Below, one piece after another: positions 14,477 to 23,132 of a DNA stretch of 64,000 bases. The stretch's first letter is position 1; each line of letters begins with the position of its first letter. The notes under the pieces were generated by a model, which worked only from the letters and a program-made list of their open reading frames with translations, was not told the DNA's origin and did no database searches. A program made the position numbers and the translations under genes. This DNA comes from Actinomycetota bacterium (GTDB lineage Bacteria > Actinomycetota > Thermoleophilia > Solirubrobacterales > Solirubrobacteraceae), in assembly GCA_005888335.1 (NCBI GenBank), contig VAWY01000129.1, positions 520-64,519 of the forward strand, in the 5' to 3' direction.

Positions 14477-15214
14477 ATGAGTGATCACGAGGTGGGAAGC
14501 CGTGAGGAGTGGCTTGCCGCGCGAGAAGAGCTGCTCAGACGCGAGAAGGAGCACACGCGGCTCGGCGACGGGCTCGCGCGCCAACGGCGCGAGCTGCCCT
14601 GGGTGCGGGTCGAGAAGGAGTACCGGTTCGCGACCGACGAGGGCACGAAGACGCTGGCCGAGCTCTTCGACGGCCGCTCCCAGCTGCTCGTCTACCACTT
14701 CATGTTCGGGCCGAGCTACGAGGCGGGCTGCCCGACGTGCTCGTCGAGCGCCGACAGCGTCAACGGCGTCCTCGCCCACCTCAACGCGCGCGACGTGACG
14801 ATGCTCTACGTGTCACGCGCGCCGCTCGAGAAGCTCCAGGCCTACAAGCGGCGGATGGGCTGGAGCTTTCCCTGGGTCTCGTCCGCCGACAGCGACTTCA
14901 ACTTCGACTTCGGCGTCTCGCAGACCGAGGAGCAGGCGCGCGAGATGATCAGGCCGATGGCCGAGGCCGGGATGCCGCCGGTCATCACCCACCTGGCGAG
15001 CGCGAGCGGGACAGACCCCGTCGGCTACCTGTCCGAGGGGCCGGGCCTGAGCGCCTTCGTCCTGGACGCGGGCACCGTCTACCACACGTACTCGACCACC
15101 GCCCGCGGGCTTGAGTTCCTGATGGGCTACTACCCCATCCTCGACCGCGCCCCCAAGGGCCGCGACGAGGGCGACGCGTCCCAGTTCTGGATCCGCCGGC
15201 ACGACGAGTACTAA
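14477..15214 (+). CDS. DUF899 thioredoxin-fold protein
   Basis: 245 residues matching the DUF899 family across its length: SREEWLAAREELLRREKEH, LPWVRVEKEYRFATDEG, LLVYHFMFGPSYEAGCPTCS, and DFNFDFGVS. The CPTC sits where thioredoxin-like proteins carry their redox pair, but the family's reaction is not established. AGGAGGG precedes ATG 14477. It ends 4 nt inside the convergent membrane-protein gene. A role in thiol or peroxide chemistry is a guess. Confidence 0.85.
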   Translation: MSDHEVGSREEWLAAREELLRREKEHTRLGDGLARQRRELPWVRVEKEYRFATDEGTKTLAELFDGRSQLLVYHFMFGPSYEAGCPTCSSSADSVNGVLAHLNARDVTMLYVSRAPLEKLQAYKRRMGWSFPWVSSADSDFNFDFGVSQTEEQAREMIRPMAEAGMPPVITHLASASGTDPVGYLSEGPGLSAFVLDAGTVYHTYSTTARGLEFLMGYYPILDRAPKGRDEGDASQFWIRRHDEY

Positions 15215-15882
15215 GAAGGTGAGGTGTCATCGAGCGCGCTCGGTCGCGCCTCGAGCGCGGCGATCCACGGCCCCCACTCCGCGCTGCGGCGCAGCGAACG
15301 GATCGAGTGCCCCACCGACCAGACCAGCAGCGCGACGATCACGGGCGCGCCGGTGATCGCGGCGACCAGGACGTAGACATCGACGGACGAGCTGAGCAGC
15401 ACCGCGAGGCGCACCGTCGCGCAGGAGAAGAAGTAGGCGGTCCAGACGAGCGTGGTCCGCCGGAAGATCGCCGCGTAGGTCGCGGATCGCTCGATCTCCA
15501 CAGGGATGGGATAGATCTCGCGCGCGTAGACGGCGGTGAGCGGGCGCCCGAGCGCCAGCGAGCCGATGAACGCCGAGCCCAGCAGGACGTCGATGACGAT
15601 GTCCTGGGCGAGATAGAGCCGGGCGCTACCGCTCAGCAGCCCGACCGCGGCTCGGAGGAAGACCAGCCCGAGCGTGATGCGGGCGACCGCGCCCGGGCGC
15701 TCGCGCCGGCGCTCGTAGCGCCAGGCCCCGAGCGCGACGGCGGTCGCGAGCCCGATGCCCACGACGAGGCCGACGAGCTTCCATCCCGCGTAGAACGACG
15801 CCAGCGGGAGGAAGGAGTCGCGCACGACGCGAGCGCCACCGGCATGGAGCATCGCGCGCGGGTCGGCCGGCGGCGTGGCCAC
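15211..15882 (-). CDS. Integral membrane protein, VC0807-like
   Basis: 223 residues with about five or six hydrophobic helices (LVGLVVGIGLATAVALGAW, RLYLAQDIVIDVLLGSAFIG, VYVLVAAITGAPVIVALLVW). The pattern with SARLYLAQDI in the middle resembles the VC0807/septation-protein-A-like group of uncharacterised membrane proteins. GTG 15882 gives the longest form; ATG 15852 is an alternative. Convergent with the DUF899 gene and divergent from the reductase at 15906. Confidence 0.65.
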   Translation of the reverse strand: MATPPADPRAMLHAGGARVVRDSFLPLASFYAGWKLVGLVVGIGLATAVALGAWRYERRRERPGAVARITLGLVFLRAAVGLLSGSARLYLAQDIVIDVLLGSAFIGSLALGRPLTAVYAREIYPIPVEIERSATYAAIFRRTTLVWTAYFFSCATVRLAVLLSSSVDVYVLVAAITGAPVIVALLVWSVGHSIRSLRRSAEWGPWIAALEARPSALDDTSPS

Positions 15883-15905
15883 GGCCGAACTGATACCACC
15901 GCTGC

Positions 15906-16463
15906 ATGCGGAAGCTGATCTACTCGATGGGAGTGTCGCTGGACGGCTTCATCGCCGGGCCCGACGGAGAAATCGACTGGTCGGCGCCGGACGAGGAGCT
16001 GCATCGGTTCCACAACCAGCAGGCGCGCGAGCTGGGCGCGCACCTCTACGGGCGCCGGCTGTACGAGGAGATGCGCCCCTGGGAGACGGCCGACGAGCGA
16101 GCGTCGGCTCCGGACTACGTGCTCGAGTTCGCCCGGATCTGGAAGGACACACCGCAGGTGGTGTTCTCGAGGACGCTGGAGCAGGTCGAGGGCAACGCCA
16201 GGCTGGTCACCGACGACGCCGTCGCGGAGGTCGCCCGGCTCAAGGAGCAACCGGGGCGCGACCTGGCCGTCGGCGGCGCCGGCCTGGCCTCGACGTTCGT
16301 GCGAGCGGGCCTCGTCGACGAGTACCGGCTCTTCGTCAACCCGGTCGTCCTGGGGGGCGGCACGCCGTACCTCCCGGCGCTGGACGCCAGGATCGACCTG
16401 AAGCTCGCCGAGACGCGGACGTTCGGCTCCCGCGTCGTCTACCTTCGCTATCAGCGCGCTTGA
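15906..16463 (+). CDS. Dihydrofolate-reductase/RibD-like reductase
   Basis: 185 residues of the DHFR-like RibD C-terminal family: KLIYSMGVSLDGFIAGPDGE at the N terminus, HLYGRRLYEEMRPWE, DLAVGGAGLASTFVRAGLVD and a final VVYLRYQRA. It probably uses NADPH on an unknown small substrate. This group is often expanded in actinobacteria; a second member lies at 19180. Its last 13 bp overlap the convergent lyase gene. Confidence 0.85.
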   Translation: MRKLIYSMGVSLDGFIAGPDGEIDWSAPDEELHRFHNQQARELGAHLYGRRLYEEMRPWETADERASAPDYVLEFARIWKDTPQVVFSRTLEQVEGNARLVTDDAVAEVARLKEQPGRDLAVGGAGLASTFVRAGLVDEYRLFVNPVVLGGGTPYLPALDARIDLKLAETRTFGSRVVYLRYQRA

Positions 16464-17476
16464 GCCACCTCGGCGGTCGGGCCCTCGGTCGCCACGAGGA
16501 GCACTCGGGTCGAAGGGCCGACCCCGGCGAAGTCCCTGAGCTCCGAGCAGGCCGGGTCGGTCAGCAGCGCTCGCAGCGCCGCGAGCGGTGCCGCGCCGGA
16601 CTCGCCGATCGCCAGGCCGGCCGCCGCGAGCTCGCGCACGGCTTCGCGCGCCTGGGCGTCGTCGACGGTGATCGTTCCGTGGATGCCGGCCTGCAGCGAG
16701 GGCCAGGCGGCGGGCGAGACCTCCGCGCAGTCGAGGCCGGCCATGGCGGTGCCGGGTGTGGCGACGCGCGTCGGACGACCGGCGGCGAGCGAGGCGGTCA
16801 GACACGCGGCGGTGACCGGCTCGACGCCGATCACTCTGCGGCGCGTCTCGGCGGCGTGGCGCGCGGCGGCCGCCGCGAGCGAGCCGACGCCGACCGGAAC
16901 GAGGATGAGGTCGTACGCGGCTTGCGCGCCGGCCTCGGTGAAGAGGGTGGCGTAGCCGTCGATGACCCACCGGGCCGGCCCGGAGTCGCCGACGTCGGCG
17001 ATCACGAGCGTCCCGGGATCGCCGCCGGCGACCGCCGCCCGGGTGACGGCGTCCTCGTAGCTGCCCTCGACCACGACGACCTCGGCGCCTTCGGAGGCGA
17101 TGGCGTCGCGGCGGGCGGGCAGCGACCGCTCGGGCAGGAAGATGCGGCAGCGCAGACCGCGCAGCGCCGCGACGCGCGCGACCGCACGGCCATGGTTGCC
17201 CGCGCTGGCCGCGACGAGCGTGTGCGCCTCCGGCTGCTCGTGCAGCGCGCGCTCGATCGCCCACGCGGCGCCGAGCACCTTGAACGCCGGCAGCCCCAGG
17301 CGGTCGGACTCGTCCTTGACCAGCACCGCCGCGAGACCGAGCTCGGCCGCGAGCGCGGGCAGCTCGCGGACCGGAGTCGGCTGGTAGGCGCCGAGCGACG
17401 CGTGGAAGGCGGCGGCGTCGCGGCGGGCGGCGGGGACTGCAGCCGGCCGCGCGGCGCGGTTGACGAGCGCCCTCAC
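16451..17476 (-). CDS. Diaminopropionate ammonia-lyase-like PLP enzyme
   Basis: 341 residues of fold-type II PLP enzyme. The cofactor lysine is in GLPAFKVLGAAWAIE, the phosphate-binding and substrate loop is VAASAGNHGRAVARVA, and the VPVGVGSLAAAAA loop follows. The order and spacing match YgeX-type 2,3-diaminopropionate ammonia-lyases, which make pyruvate and ammonia. GTG 17476 overlaps the stop of the M20 gene (GTGA), so the two are coupled. In E. coli ygeX is likewise next to the M20 gene ygeY, which supports a joint role in amino-acid derivative breakdown. Confidence 0.8.
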   Translation of the reverse strand: MRALVNRAARPAAVPAARRDAAAFHASLGAYQPTPVRELPALAAELGLAAVLVKDESDRLGLPAFKVLGAAWAIERALHEQPEAHTLVAASAGNHGRAVARVAALRGLRCRIFLPERSLPARRDAIASEGAEVVVVEGSYEDAVTRAAVAGGDPGTLVIADVGDSGPARWVIDGYATLFTEAGAQAAYDLILVPVGVGSLAAAAARHAAETRRRVIGVEPVTAACLTASLAAGRPTRVATPGTAMAGLDCAEVSPAAWPSLQAGIHGTITVDDAQAREAVRELAAAGLAIGESGAAPLAALRALLTDPACSELRDFAGVGPSTRVLLVATEGPTAEVAQAR

Positions 17477-18606
17477 GCGCACAGCCCCGCGGCGACGCCG
17501 ATCAGGATGCGCGCGACCGCCTCCGTGTCCGAGAGGCTCACCCACTCCTCGGTCGCGTGCGCTCCCGCGCCGCCTGGGCCGAACAGCACCGTCGGGATCC
17601 CGGCGGCGGCGATGAACGCCGCGTCGGCCCAGTAGCTCACGCCGCCGATGCGCGGGGCCTGGCCGAGGACGTCGGCTGCCGCCGCGCGCACGACGCTGAC
17701 GAGCTCCGCGCCCTGGTCGATCTCGAACGGCTCGCGCACCAGAAGCGTCCGCTGCTCGGCATCGAGCTCGGCGTCCGCCGCGCGGCAGCGGTCCAGCAGC
17801 GCGGCGAGCTCGCGCTCGACGTCAGCGCCGCGCTCGCCGGGCAGCGTGCGGCGCTCGAGCGCGAGCACGCAGTGCGCGGGGTAGCTCGACAGCTCCACGC
17901 CGCCGTCGATCACCGAGGCGTGGACCGAGCCGCGGCCGAGCAACGGGTGCTGTCGCGCGCCGAGCGCCTCGTCGAGCGCGCCGAGCGCGGTCAACACCGG
18001 GCCCATCTTGACGATCGCGTCGACACCGAGATGCGGGCGCGAGCCGTGGGCCGCGCGGCCCGTCACGCGCACTTCGCTCCACACGAACCCCTTGTGCGCG
18101 ACCGCGATCTCCAGCTCGGTTGGCTCGGTGACGATCGCCGCGTCGGTGTGCACCGCGCGCAGCACCTCCTGGACGCCGAGGCTCGCGTGCTCCTCGTCGG
18201 CGACGGCGGCGACGACGAGGTCGCCGGCGAGGCCCAGGCGCGCCGCCTCGCGCGCGGCGAGCAGGGCGGCCGCGACGCCGGCCTTCATGTCGTAGGCGCC
18301 ACGACCGTAGAGGCGGTCGCCGTCGACGCGCGGGGCGTGCGGATCGGTCATGCCCTCGACGTTGACGGTGTCGATGTGCCCGCAGAGCAGGAGCGTGCGC
18401 CCGCCGCCCGTGCCCCGTGCGCGCACCAGCACGCTCGGACGGCCGGCGGTCTCCTCGAGCAGATCGGCTTCCAGCCCGGCCTCGTGGGCCCATGCGGCGA
18501 TGAAGCCGGCGATCTCCGTCTCCCCCGCGCCGCCGGCGACGAGCGAGGGGTTGACCGAGTCGATGGCGACGAGTCGTGAGATGAGCGCGATCAGGTCGCT
18601 TCGCAT
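17473..18606 (-). CDS. M20 family deacylase/peptidase (ArgE/DapE type)
   Basis: 377 residues with the zinc-binding layout of M20 enzymes: LLLCGHIDTVNV, LYGRGAYDMKAGVAAAL, VADEEHASLGV, VTEPTELEIAVAHKG, a dimerisation domain (AAHGSRPHLGVDAIVKMGP) and a final GPGGAGAHATEEWV. It should hydrolyse an amide bond in an acylated amino acid or small peptide. ATG 18606 is preferred over ATG 18615 because of GAGG spacing. First gene of a two-gene operon with the PLP lyase; a strong GC hairpin lies just upstream. Confidence 0.88.
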   Translation of the reverse strand: MRSDLIALISRLVAIDSVNPSLVAGGAGETEIAGFIAAWAHEAGLEADLLEETAGRPSVLVRARGTGGGRTLLLCGHIDTVNVEGMTDPHAPRVDGDRLYGRGAYDMKAGVAAALLAAREAARLGLAGDLVVAAVADEEHASLGVQEVLRAVHTDAAIVTEPTELEIAVAHKGFVWSEVRVTGRAAHGSRPHLGVDAIVKMGPVLTALGALDEALGARQHPLLGRGSVHASVIDGGVELSSYPAHCVLALERRTLPGERGADVERELAALLDRCRAADAELDAEQRTLLVREPFEIDQGAELVSVVRAAAADVLGQAPRIGGVSYWADAAFIAAAGIPTVLFGPGGAGAHATEEWVSLSDTEAVARILIGVAAGLCA

Positions 18607-18634
18607 GGCAGCCATCCTCGCGTCCCCGCAGGCC

Positions 18635-18661
18635 GGGCGCGCGCGCCGTGCGCGCGCGCCC
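18635..18661 (-). terminator. Perfect 12-bp GC hairpin between the VOC and M20 genes
   Basis: Arms GGGCGCGCGCGC (18635-18646) and GCGCGCGCGCCC (18650-18661) with a 3-nt loop. It follows the VOC gene stop on the minus strand, so it may end that transcript, though no T tract follows. The alternating GC arms could also form Z-DNA. Confidence 0.4.
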
Positions 18662-18681
18662 GATGCCGGTGTGGCCGGGGC

Positions 18682-19068
18682 TCAGCCAACGACCATCAGC
18701 GTGTTCCCCTCCGGATCGCGCAGCCAGAACAGCGGCGGAACCGGGTCTCCCATACGGCTGACCTCCGGGTCGACGTCGACGCCGTTGGCCTTCAGTTCAG
18801 CGTGGTAGGCATCGATGTCGTCGGTGTGCAGGCTGATCCCCGTCTCGCGCTTGCCTGTCGGCGCGCCCTCGGGCGGCGGGGCGAGCGCGATCGTCGTCAC
18901 GGCGTCGCCGGGCGCGACCTCGACCCAGCGGTAGCCGTTGCCGAAGGGCACGTCGATGCGCTTCTCGAAGCCGAGCGCCTCGACGTAGAACTCGATCGCG
19001 CGGTCCTGATCGGACACCGGAACCACGACCGTGGCGATCTTGTCGACGCGAGTCTTGGTGCTGGTCAC
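18682..19068 (-). CDS. VOC-family (glyoxalase-like) protein
   Basis: 128 residues, one VOC module pair: KIATVVVPVSDQDRAIEFYV at the start and PLFWLRDPEGNTLMVV at the end, with ISLHTDDIDAYHAELKANGV between. Metal ligands of the fold would come from the H/E positions in these strands. GTG 19068 has AAGGAGG 7 bases upstream. Members include lactoylglutathione lyases, dioxygenases and antibiotic-binding proteins; the substrate cannot be read from the sequence. Confidence 0.85.
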   Translation of the reverse strand: MTSTKTRVDKIATVVVPVSDQDRAIEFYVEALGFEKRIDVPFGNGYRWVEVAPGDAVTTIALAPPPEGAPTGKRETGISLHTDDIDAYHAELKANGVDVDPEVSRMGDPVPPLFWLRDPEGNTLMVVG

Positions 19069-19179
19069 GGCGGGCCTCCTTGAGGTTTGGAATCACCGCT
19101 GAGACCGCCCGACCCCCGGAAACTCATCGCCGCTCGCGCCGAGCGATGATTCCCACGGCCCGCCCGGGTCCTACCGAGC

Positions 19180-19815
19180 ATGAGCACAGTCACCTGCCAC
19201 ATCTCGATGTCCCTCGACGGTTTCGTCGCCGGGCCCAACCAGAGCCTCGAGAACCCGATCGGCGAGGGGGGGATGCGCCTGCACGAGTGGATCTTCGTGA
19301 CCGACAGCTGGCGCCGTCAGCACGGCGAAGAGGGCGGTGAGCGCAACGCCGACTCGGAGGTCGTCGACGAGGTCAGCGGAGGCACCGGCGCCTACATCAT
19401 GGGCCGCAAGATGTTCGGCGGTGGCGACGGGCCGTGGGACGAGACGTGGAGGGGCTGGTGGGGCGAGGACCCGCCCTACCACGCGCCGGTCTACGTGCTC
19501 ACCCACCATCCGCGCGACCCGCTGCCGATGCAGGGCGGCACGACGTTCAACTTCGTCACCGACGGGATCGAATCCGCGCTGGCGCAAGCTCGGCAAGCGG
19601 CCGGCGACAAGAACATCCAGATCGCCGGCGGCGCAAGCGCCGTGCAGCAGTTCCTCGCCGCCGGGCTGCTCGACGAGCTGTACCTCCACATCGTCCCGAT
19701 CACGCTCGGGGCAGGCGAGCGGCTGCTCGAGAACGTGGGCGATCTCACCCTCGAGCCGGTCAAGGTGGTCGCCTCACCCGCGGTCACGCACGTCAAGTAC
19801 CGCGTCGCCCGCTAG
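19180..19815 (+). CDS. Dihydrofolate-reductase/RibD-like reductase 2
   Basis: 211 residues. TCHISMSLDGFVAGPNQSLE opens the fold, GAYIMGRKMFGGGDGPWDE follows, and IQIAGGASAVQQFLAAGLLD, ELYLHIVPITLGAGERLLE form the C-terminal nucleotide-binding half. It belongs to the same broad family as 15906-16463 but to the longer subgroup. The gene lies 28 bp before the DUF2652 gene. Substrate unknown. Confidence 0.85.
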   Translation: MSTVTCHISMSLDGFVAGPNQSLENPIGEGGMRLHEWIFVTDSWRRQHGEEGGERNADSEVVDEVSGGTGAYIMGRKMFGGGDGPWDETWRGWWGEDPPYHAPVYVLTHHPRDPLPMQGGTTFNFVTDGIESALAQARQAAGDKNIQIAGGASAVQQFLAAGLLDELYLHIVPITLGAGERLLENVGDLTLEPVKVVASPAVTHVKYRVAR

Positions 19816-19843
19816 TACCGGCGCCGGTAGCGTTGGGCTGGCC

Positions 19844-20902
19844 ATGCCTGACGTGCGCCACGGTCCACTGGTGCTCGCCGACATCGGGGGCTACACCGCC
19901 TACCTGCGGGGCGTCGAGCTCGACCATGCGACCGACGTGCTCGCGGACCTCCTCGGCACGGTGGCCACGACGCTCGGCGCCGTCGTCCCCGTCGTCAAGC
20001 TCGAGGGCGACGCCGTGTTCTGCGCCGGGGGCGAGCCGGCCGCCGACGACACGATGCTCCTGACCGCGATCGTCGACACGTACGTCGCCTTCCAGCGGCG
20101 CCGCCGGGCGATCTCGGTCGCGACGAGCTGCCCGTGCGACGCGTGCCGGCGGATCCCCGACCTCGAGCTCAAGCTGATCGCGCACCGCGGCGCGTTCGTC
20201 GCCCACGAGGTCGCCGGCAGCCGCGAGCTGACCGGGGCCGACGTGATCCTCGCGCACCGGCTGCTCAAGAACGCGGTAACCGAGGCGACCGGCCTGCGCG
20301 GCTACGCGCTGCTGACCGAGGCGGCGTGCGGCGAGCTGCACGCCGACGGCCTCACCGAGCACGCCGAACACTACGACGACGTCGGCGAGGTCCGCGTGGG
20401 CGTCGTCGACCTCGAGGCCCGCTGGCGCGAGGAGGACAGCCGCGTGACCGCGCGCATCGACGCACAGGACGCCGACCTCGTCTACGAGGCGGTCGTCGAG
20501 CGCCCCGTCGAGGAGGTCTGGCGGGTCCAGACCGACCCACGCGAGCAGCCCAGCTGGCGCGTCGGCCTCGACCGCTACGACTCCGACAGCCCCGGCGGCG
20601 CGCGCGGCGTCGGCACGCAGGCGCACTGCGTCCACGGCAAGACCACGATCCACCAGGAGATCGTCGACTGGAAGCCGTATCGCTACTACTCCTACCGGGA
20701 GCGCAACCCGGCGGGACAGGCGCTCTGGACCGTCGAGCTCGAGCCCGTGGGCGAAGCGAGCACGCGCGTGCGCTGGCTGGTCGCGCTGACCGGCGGAGCG
20801 CGACAGCGGCTGCTGCTGGTGGTCATCGGCGCCCGCATGCGCCGGATCCTCCAGGAGAACTTCGACTCGCTCGTGAACCGGCTCGGCGGCGCGGCGGCCT
20901 GA
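19844..20902 (+). CDS. DUF2652 plus SRPBCC two-domain protein
   Basis: 352 residues. The N-terminal half (about 1-190) resembles DUF2652, a family distantly related to class III nucleotide cyclases: VLADIGGYTAYLRGVELDHA, VVKLEGDAVFCAGGE. The C-terminal half (about 200-345) is an SRPBCC/START-like lipid or small-ligand pocket (VVERPVEEVWRVQTDPREQ, RWLVALTGGARQRLL). Cyclase activity is unlikely to be assignable without the catalytic metal residues being checked. ATG 19844 follows the reductase stop by 28 nt. Confidence 0.75.
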   Translation: MPDVRHGPLVLADIGGYTAYLRGVELDHATDVLADLLGTVATTLGAVVPVVKLEGDAVFCAGGEPAADDTMLLTAIVDTYVAFQRRRRAISVATSCPCDACRRIPDLELKLIAHRGAFVAHEVAGSRELTGADVILAHRLLKNAVTEATGLRGYALLTEAACGELHADGLTEHAEHYDDVGEVRVGVVDLEARWREEDSRVTARIDAQDADLVYEAVVERPVEEVWRVQTDPREQPSWRVGLDRYDSDSPGGARGVGTQAHCVHGKTTIHQEIVDWKPYRYYSYRERNPAGQALWTVELEPVGEASTRVRWLVALTGGARQRLLLVVIGARMRRILQENFDSLVNRLGGAAA

Positions 20903-20944
20903 CCGCGCGGCCGCCGGCTGCGTTCAGCCGACCCCGGCGCACGA

Positions 20945-20972
20945 GAAGGGCCGCCGGGAGGGGCGGCCCTTC
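20945..20972. terminator. Bidirectional hairpin terminator
   Basis: Perfect 11-bp arms GAAGGGCCGCC (20945-20955) and GGCGGCCCTTC (20962-20972) with a 6-nt loop. It lies between the convergent ends of the DUF2652/SRPBCC gene and the secreted-protein gene at 20995, and can serve both. Confidence 0.6.
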
Positions 20973-20994
20973 GTCGCGTGCTTCGAGCGGGCGC

Positions 20995-21504
20995 CTACCG
21001 CACGGGCGGCGCGCTCGGGTTGGTGAAGGTGAACGTGCCGGGCAGGGCGATCGACGCGCCGCTGGTCGTGTCGGTCACCGACACGTTCGAGTAGCTGACC
21101 GAGACGAGCGTGACCGTCTGGCCCGGCGGGCAGCTGAAGCCGACCTGGGCGGCGCTCAGCGGCTCGAGGGTCAGCGATCCGACGATGTTCCCGTTCTTGT
21201 CGGCGGTGAACGTTCCGCTCCTGCTCACCGTCCGCGTGAAGGACTGCTTGTTCGACGCCGAGGGGTTCTTGCCGCCGTTGTTGACGCACTCGTAGACGAT
21301 CGTCTGCGTCGCCGAGCACGTCACGGTCTCGACGGAGCCGGACGCCAGGCCCGCTTCCTTGAACTTGCACGCCAGTGACTGGCCGCTGAGGGTGGCGGAC
21401 GACGCGTTCTTGATGAAGTGCGCGCTCCCGGCCGCCCACGCGCCCGATGCGGCGACGGCCAGCAGCGCGAGCAGCGCAGCGGCGAGGGACAGGGTCCTTC
21501 TCAT
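20995..21504 (-). CDS. Secreted beta-sandwich protein (169 aa)
   Basis: Signal peptide MRRTLSLAAALLALLAVAA with a cleavable AWA-AG end. The mature region is Ser/Thr/Val-rich with alternating strands (FIKNASSATLSGQSLACKF, SYSNVSVTDTTSGASIALPG) and four cysteines that could make two disulphides. An AGGAGG lies before the ATG. No catalytic motif is seen. An extracellular or wall-associated structural role is possible. Confidence 0.65.
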   Translation of the reverse strand: MRRTLSLAAALLALLAVAASGAWAAGSAHFIKNASSATLSGQSLACKFKEAGLASGSVETVTCSATQTIVYECVNNGGKNPSASNKQSFTRTVSRSGTFTADKNGNIVGSLTLEPLSAAQVGFSCPPGQTVTLVSVSYSNVSVTDTTSGASIALPGTFTFTNPSAPPVR

Positions 21505-21735
21505 GGCACCTCCTTGGTTGGCAGGCGGCCTCCTGGCCGCACTCGCGCTCTCAGCGCGGGCTCGCCGCTATCAGTAGCTGCGCAGGACCCGCCGAGGGTC
21601 TGAGAAACCTCCCCTGTTACCGGTGCACTTCGTGCCGTCTGTTGGTTAACCGAGCGCGCTTGATCGGCGAGGCGTACCCGGCTAGCTTCGAAGGCGCCAA
21701 AGCGAACCGCTCAGGATGAGCGAGGAGGTAACCGC

Positions 21736-21933
21736 ATGGAGCAGGCGCGTAGGCGTGGTGCGCTGGTGCTGACGGCACTGGCGATCGCGGCGACGTCGGC
21801 GATCGTTCCGGCCTCGCTGGCCGACCCGGCCTTCGGTCCGGGCAACAAGGGCGGCGGCGTGGGCAACTCCGGCCCGCAGACCGGCAAGTGCCACCCGCCC
21901 GGCCAGACGACGGACACGCCCGGCTGCAAGTAG
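21736..21933 (+). CDS. Small secreted peptide (65 aa)
   Basis: The ATG follows a strong GAGGAGGT. A signal peptide (RRGALVLTALAIAATSAIVP) is followed by a short mature peptide of about 36 residues rich in Gly and Pro: GPGNKGGGVGNSGPQTGK, CHPPGQTTDTPGCK. The two cysteines near the C terminus, 13 residues apart, could form a loop. This is not a known bacteriocin class as far as I can see. A small hairpin (GCTCA/TGAGC) precedes the ribosome site. Confidence 0.6.
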   Translation: MEQARRRGALVLTALAIAATSAIVPASLADPAFGPGNKGGGVGNSGPQTGKCHPPGQTTDTPGCK

Positions 21934-21936
21934 ACG

Positions 21937-22536
21937 TCAGCCGGTGAGCTGCGCGGGCGCGAGGCCGGTGGCGGGCCGCGCGCCCGCACGGCGGATGAGC
22001 GCGCAGACCCGGCGGTGCTGGGCCGGGCTGACGCGGTAGCCGTACGCGGCGGTGTAGGCCGCGCGGATCTGCGGATGGCGCGCGCACAGCGAGTAGGCCT
22101 CGGCAAACTGCTCGTGCGGGCTGTTGGACGCCGAGCGCCACGGCCGAGTGTCGCCGAAGATCGCCTCGAAGGCCGCGTGGTCGGCGTCGGTCAGGCGCTG
22201 GGCGTCGAAGGCGTGGCCGATCTCGTGCAGCAGCGTCGCGCGGGTACGCACGGTGCTGCCGAGGTAGATCGTCGGCGGCGCGCCCTGCAGGACGCAGCCG
22301 TCCGAGATCGGGACCGGGCACGTCTGGAGGACGAGGTCGACGACGCCGGTGGGCGTCGGCATGGCGGCGGCGTTCGCCCACACCTGGTACCTGGCGACGC
22401 GCGGGTCGCCGGACGGCGAGACGAGCGTCACCGCGTGCGCCGTCGAGCCGAGCGCCAGCACCGCCAGGGCGACGAGACAGGCGACTCGGGGAAGCGCACG
22501 GCGGGCGCAGCGACCGGATGGAGCGCGGGGCGGCAT
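21937..22536 (-). CDS. Secreted HExxH putative metalloprotease (199 aa)
   Basis: After a signal peptide (VACLVALAVLALGSTAHA) the mature protein contains TLLHEIGHAFDAQRLTDAD, an HExxH zincin motif, and further on EQFAEAYSLCARHP, whose Glu can be the third zinc ligand as in gluzincin-like proteins. Two cysteine pairs suggest disulphides. The size is small for a protease, so the substrate may be a peptide, or the protein may only bind metal. Its stop lies 3 bases from the small secreted peptide gene, end to end. Confidence 0.6.
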   Translation of the reverse strand: MPPRAPSGRCARRALPRVACLVALAVLALGSTAHAVTLVSPSGDPRVARYQVWANAAAMPTPTGVVDLVLQTCPVPISDGCVLQGAPPTIYLGSTVRTRATLLHEIGHAFDAQRLTDADHAAFEAIFGDTRPWRSASNSPHEQFAEAYSLCARHPQIRAAYTAAYGYRVSPAQHRRVCALIRRAGARPATGLAPAQLTG

Positions 22537-22619
22537 CGCTCACGGCGAGCCTCTTGGGCCCCGCGCCCGCGGTCATGAGTAGTTTGCGCATATCTCGCGG
22601 CGCCGCGTGGCGCCGCGCG

Positions 22620-23120
22620 CTACCCCGCCAGGTCGGCGGTGAACCAGACGACCCGCCGGACGCCCAGGCGCCCGATCCGCCGGCCGACGCCGATCCGGCT
22701 GAAGGTCGGCGACATCAGCACGGCGCGGTGCGCGGGCGAGTTCATCCACCAGCGGACGATGCCCGCGGCCTGCGCCCCGGCGCGGCGCGAGCGGATCCAT
22801 CCGATGGTCTCCCCGACCGTGCGGGCGTGCATGGCGCGGCAGACGCGCGTCAGGCGCACGCGGCCGTTCGGGGCGCCGTGTGACAGCGTCCGCCGCGAGC
22901 GCATCGCGCCGCTCTGCGAGCGGGCCGCGCGCTCGAGCCGGCTGCTGAGCGTGAGCGGGCGCAGCCCGTGGGCGGCGCGCGCCGCGTTGAGACGGGAGAC
23001 GACCGCACGCGATACGGGATCGGCAGCGCGGGCGGCGCCGGGTAGCACGACAAGAAGTCCAGCGATTGCAGCCAGAACGGCCGCGGGCAGGCTAAGCGAA
23101 GCCGGTGTCGACGAGGACAC
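22620..23120 (-). CDS. Secreted CAP-domain (SCP/PR1-like) protein
   Basis: 166 residues. Signal peptide at about 1-35 (LPAAVLAAIAGLLVVLPGAA), then a CAP domain: VVSRLNAARAAHGLRPLTLS, QSGAMRSRRTLSHGAPNGRV, ARTVGETIGWIRS and WMNSPAHRAVLMSPTFSRIG. Bacterial CAP proteins of this type are exported and linked to cell-wall turnover or sporulation-like processes. GTG 23120 has AGAGGGG upstream. A c-di-AMP riboswitch precedes it, the same arrangement known for actinobacterial wall hydrolases such as Rpf proteins. Confidence 0.85.
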   Translation of the reverse strand: MSSSTPASLSLPAAVLAAIAGLLVVLPGAARAADPVSRAVVSRLNAARAAHGLRPLTLSSRLERAARSQSGAMRSRRTLSHGAPNGRVRLTRVCRAMHARTVGETIGWIRSRRAGAQAAGIVRWWMNSPAHRAVLMSPTFSRIGVGRRIGRLGVRRVVWFTADLAG

Positions 23121-23132
23121 GGGGAGCCCCTC

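Noticed and set aside
21660..21735. Glycine-riboswitch-like segment before the small secreted peptide
   Set aside because: A few bases resemble the aptamer, but the conserved GGACAGAG end and second stem are missing; only a 5-bp hairpin is real.
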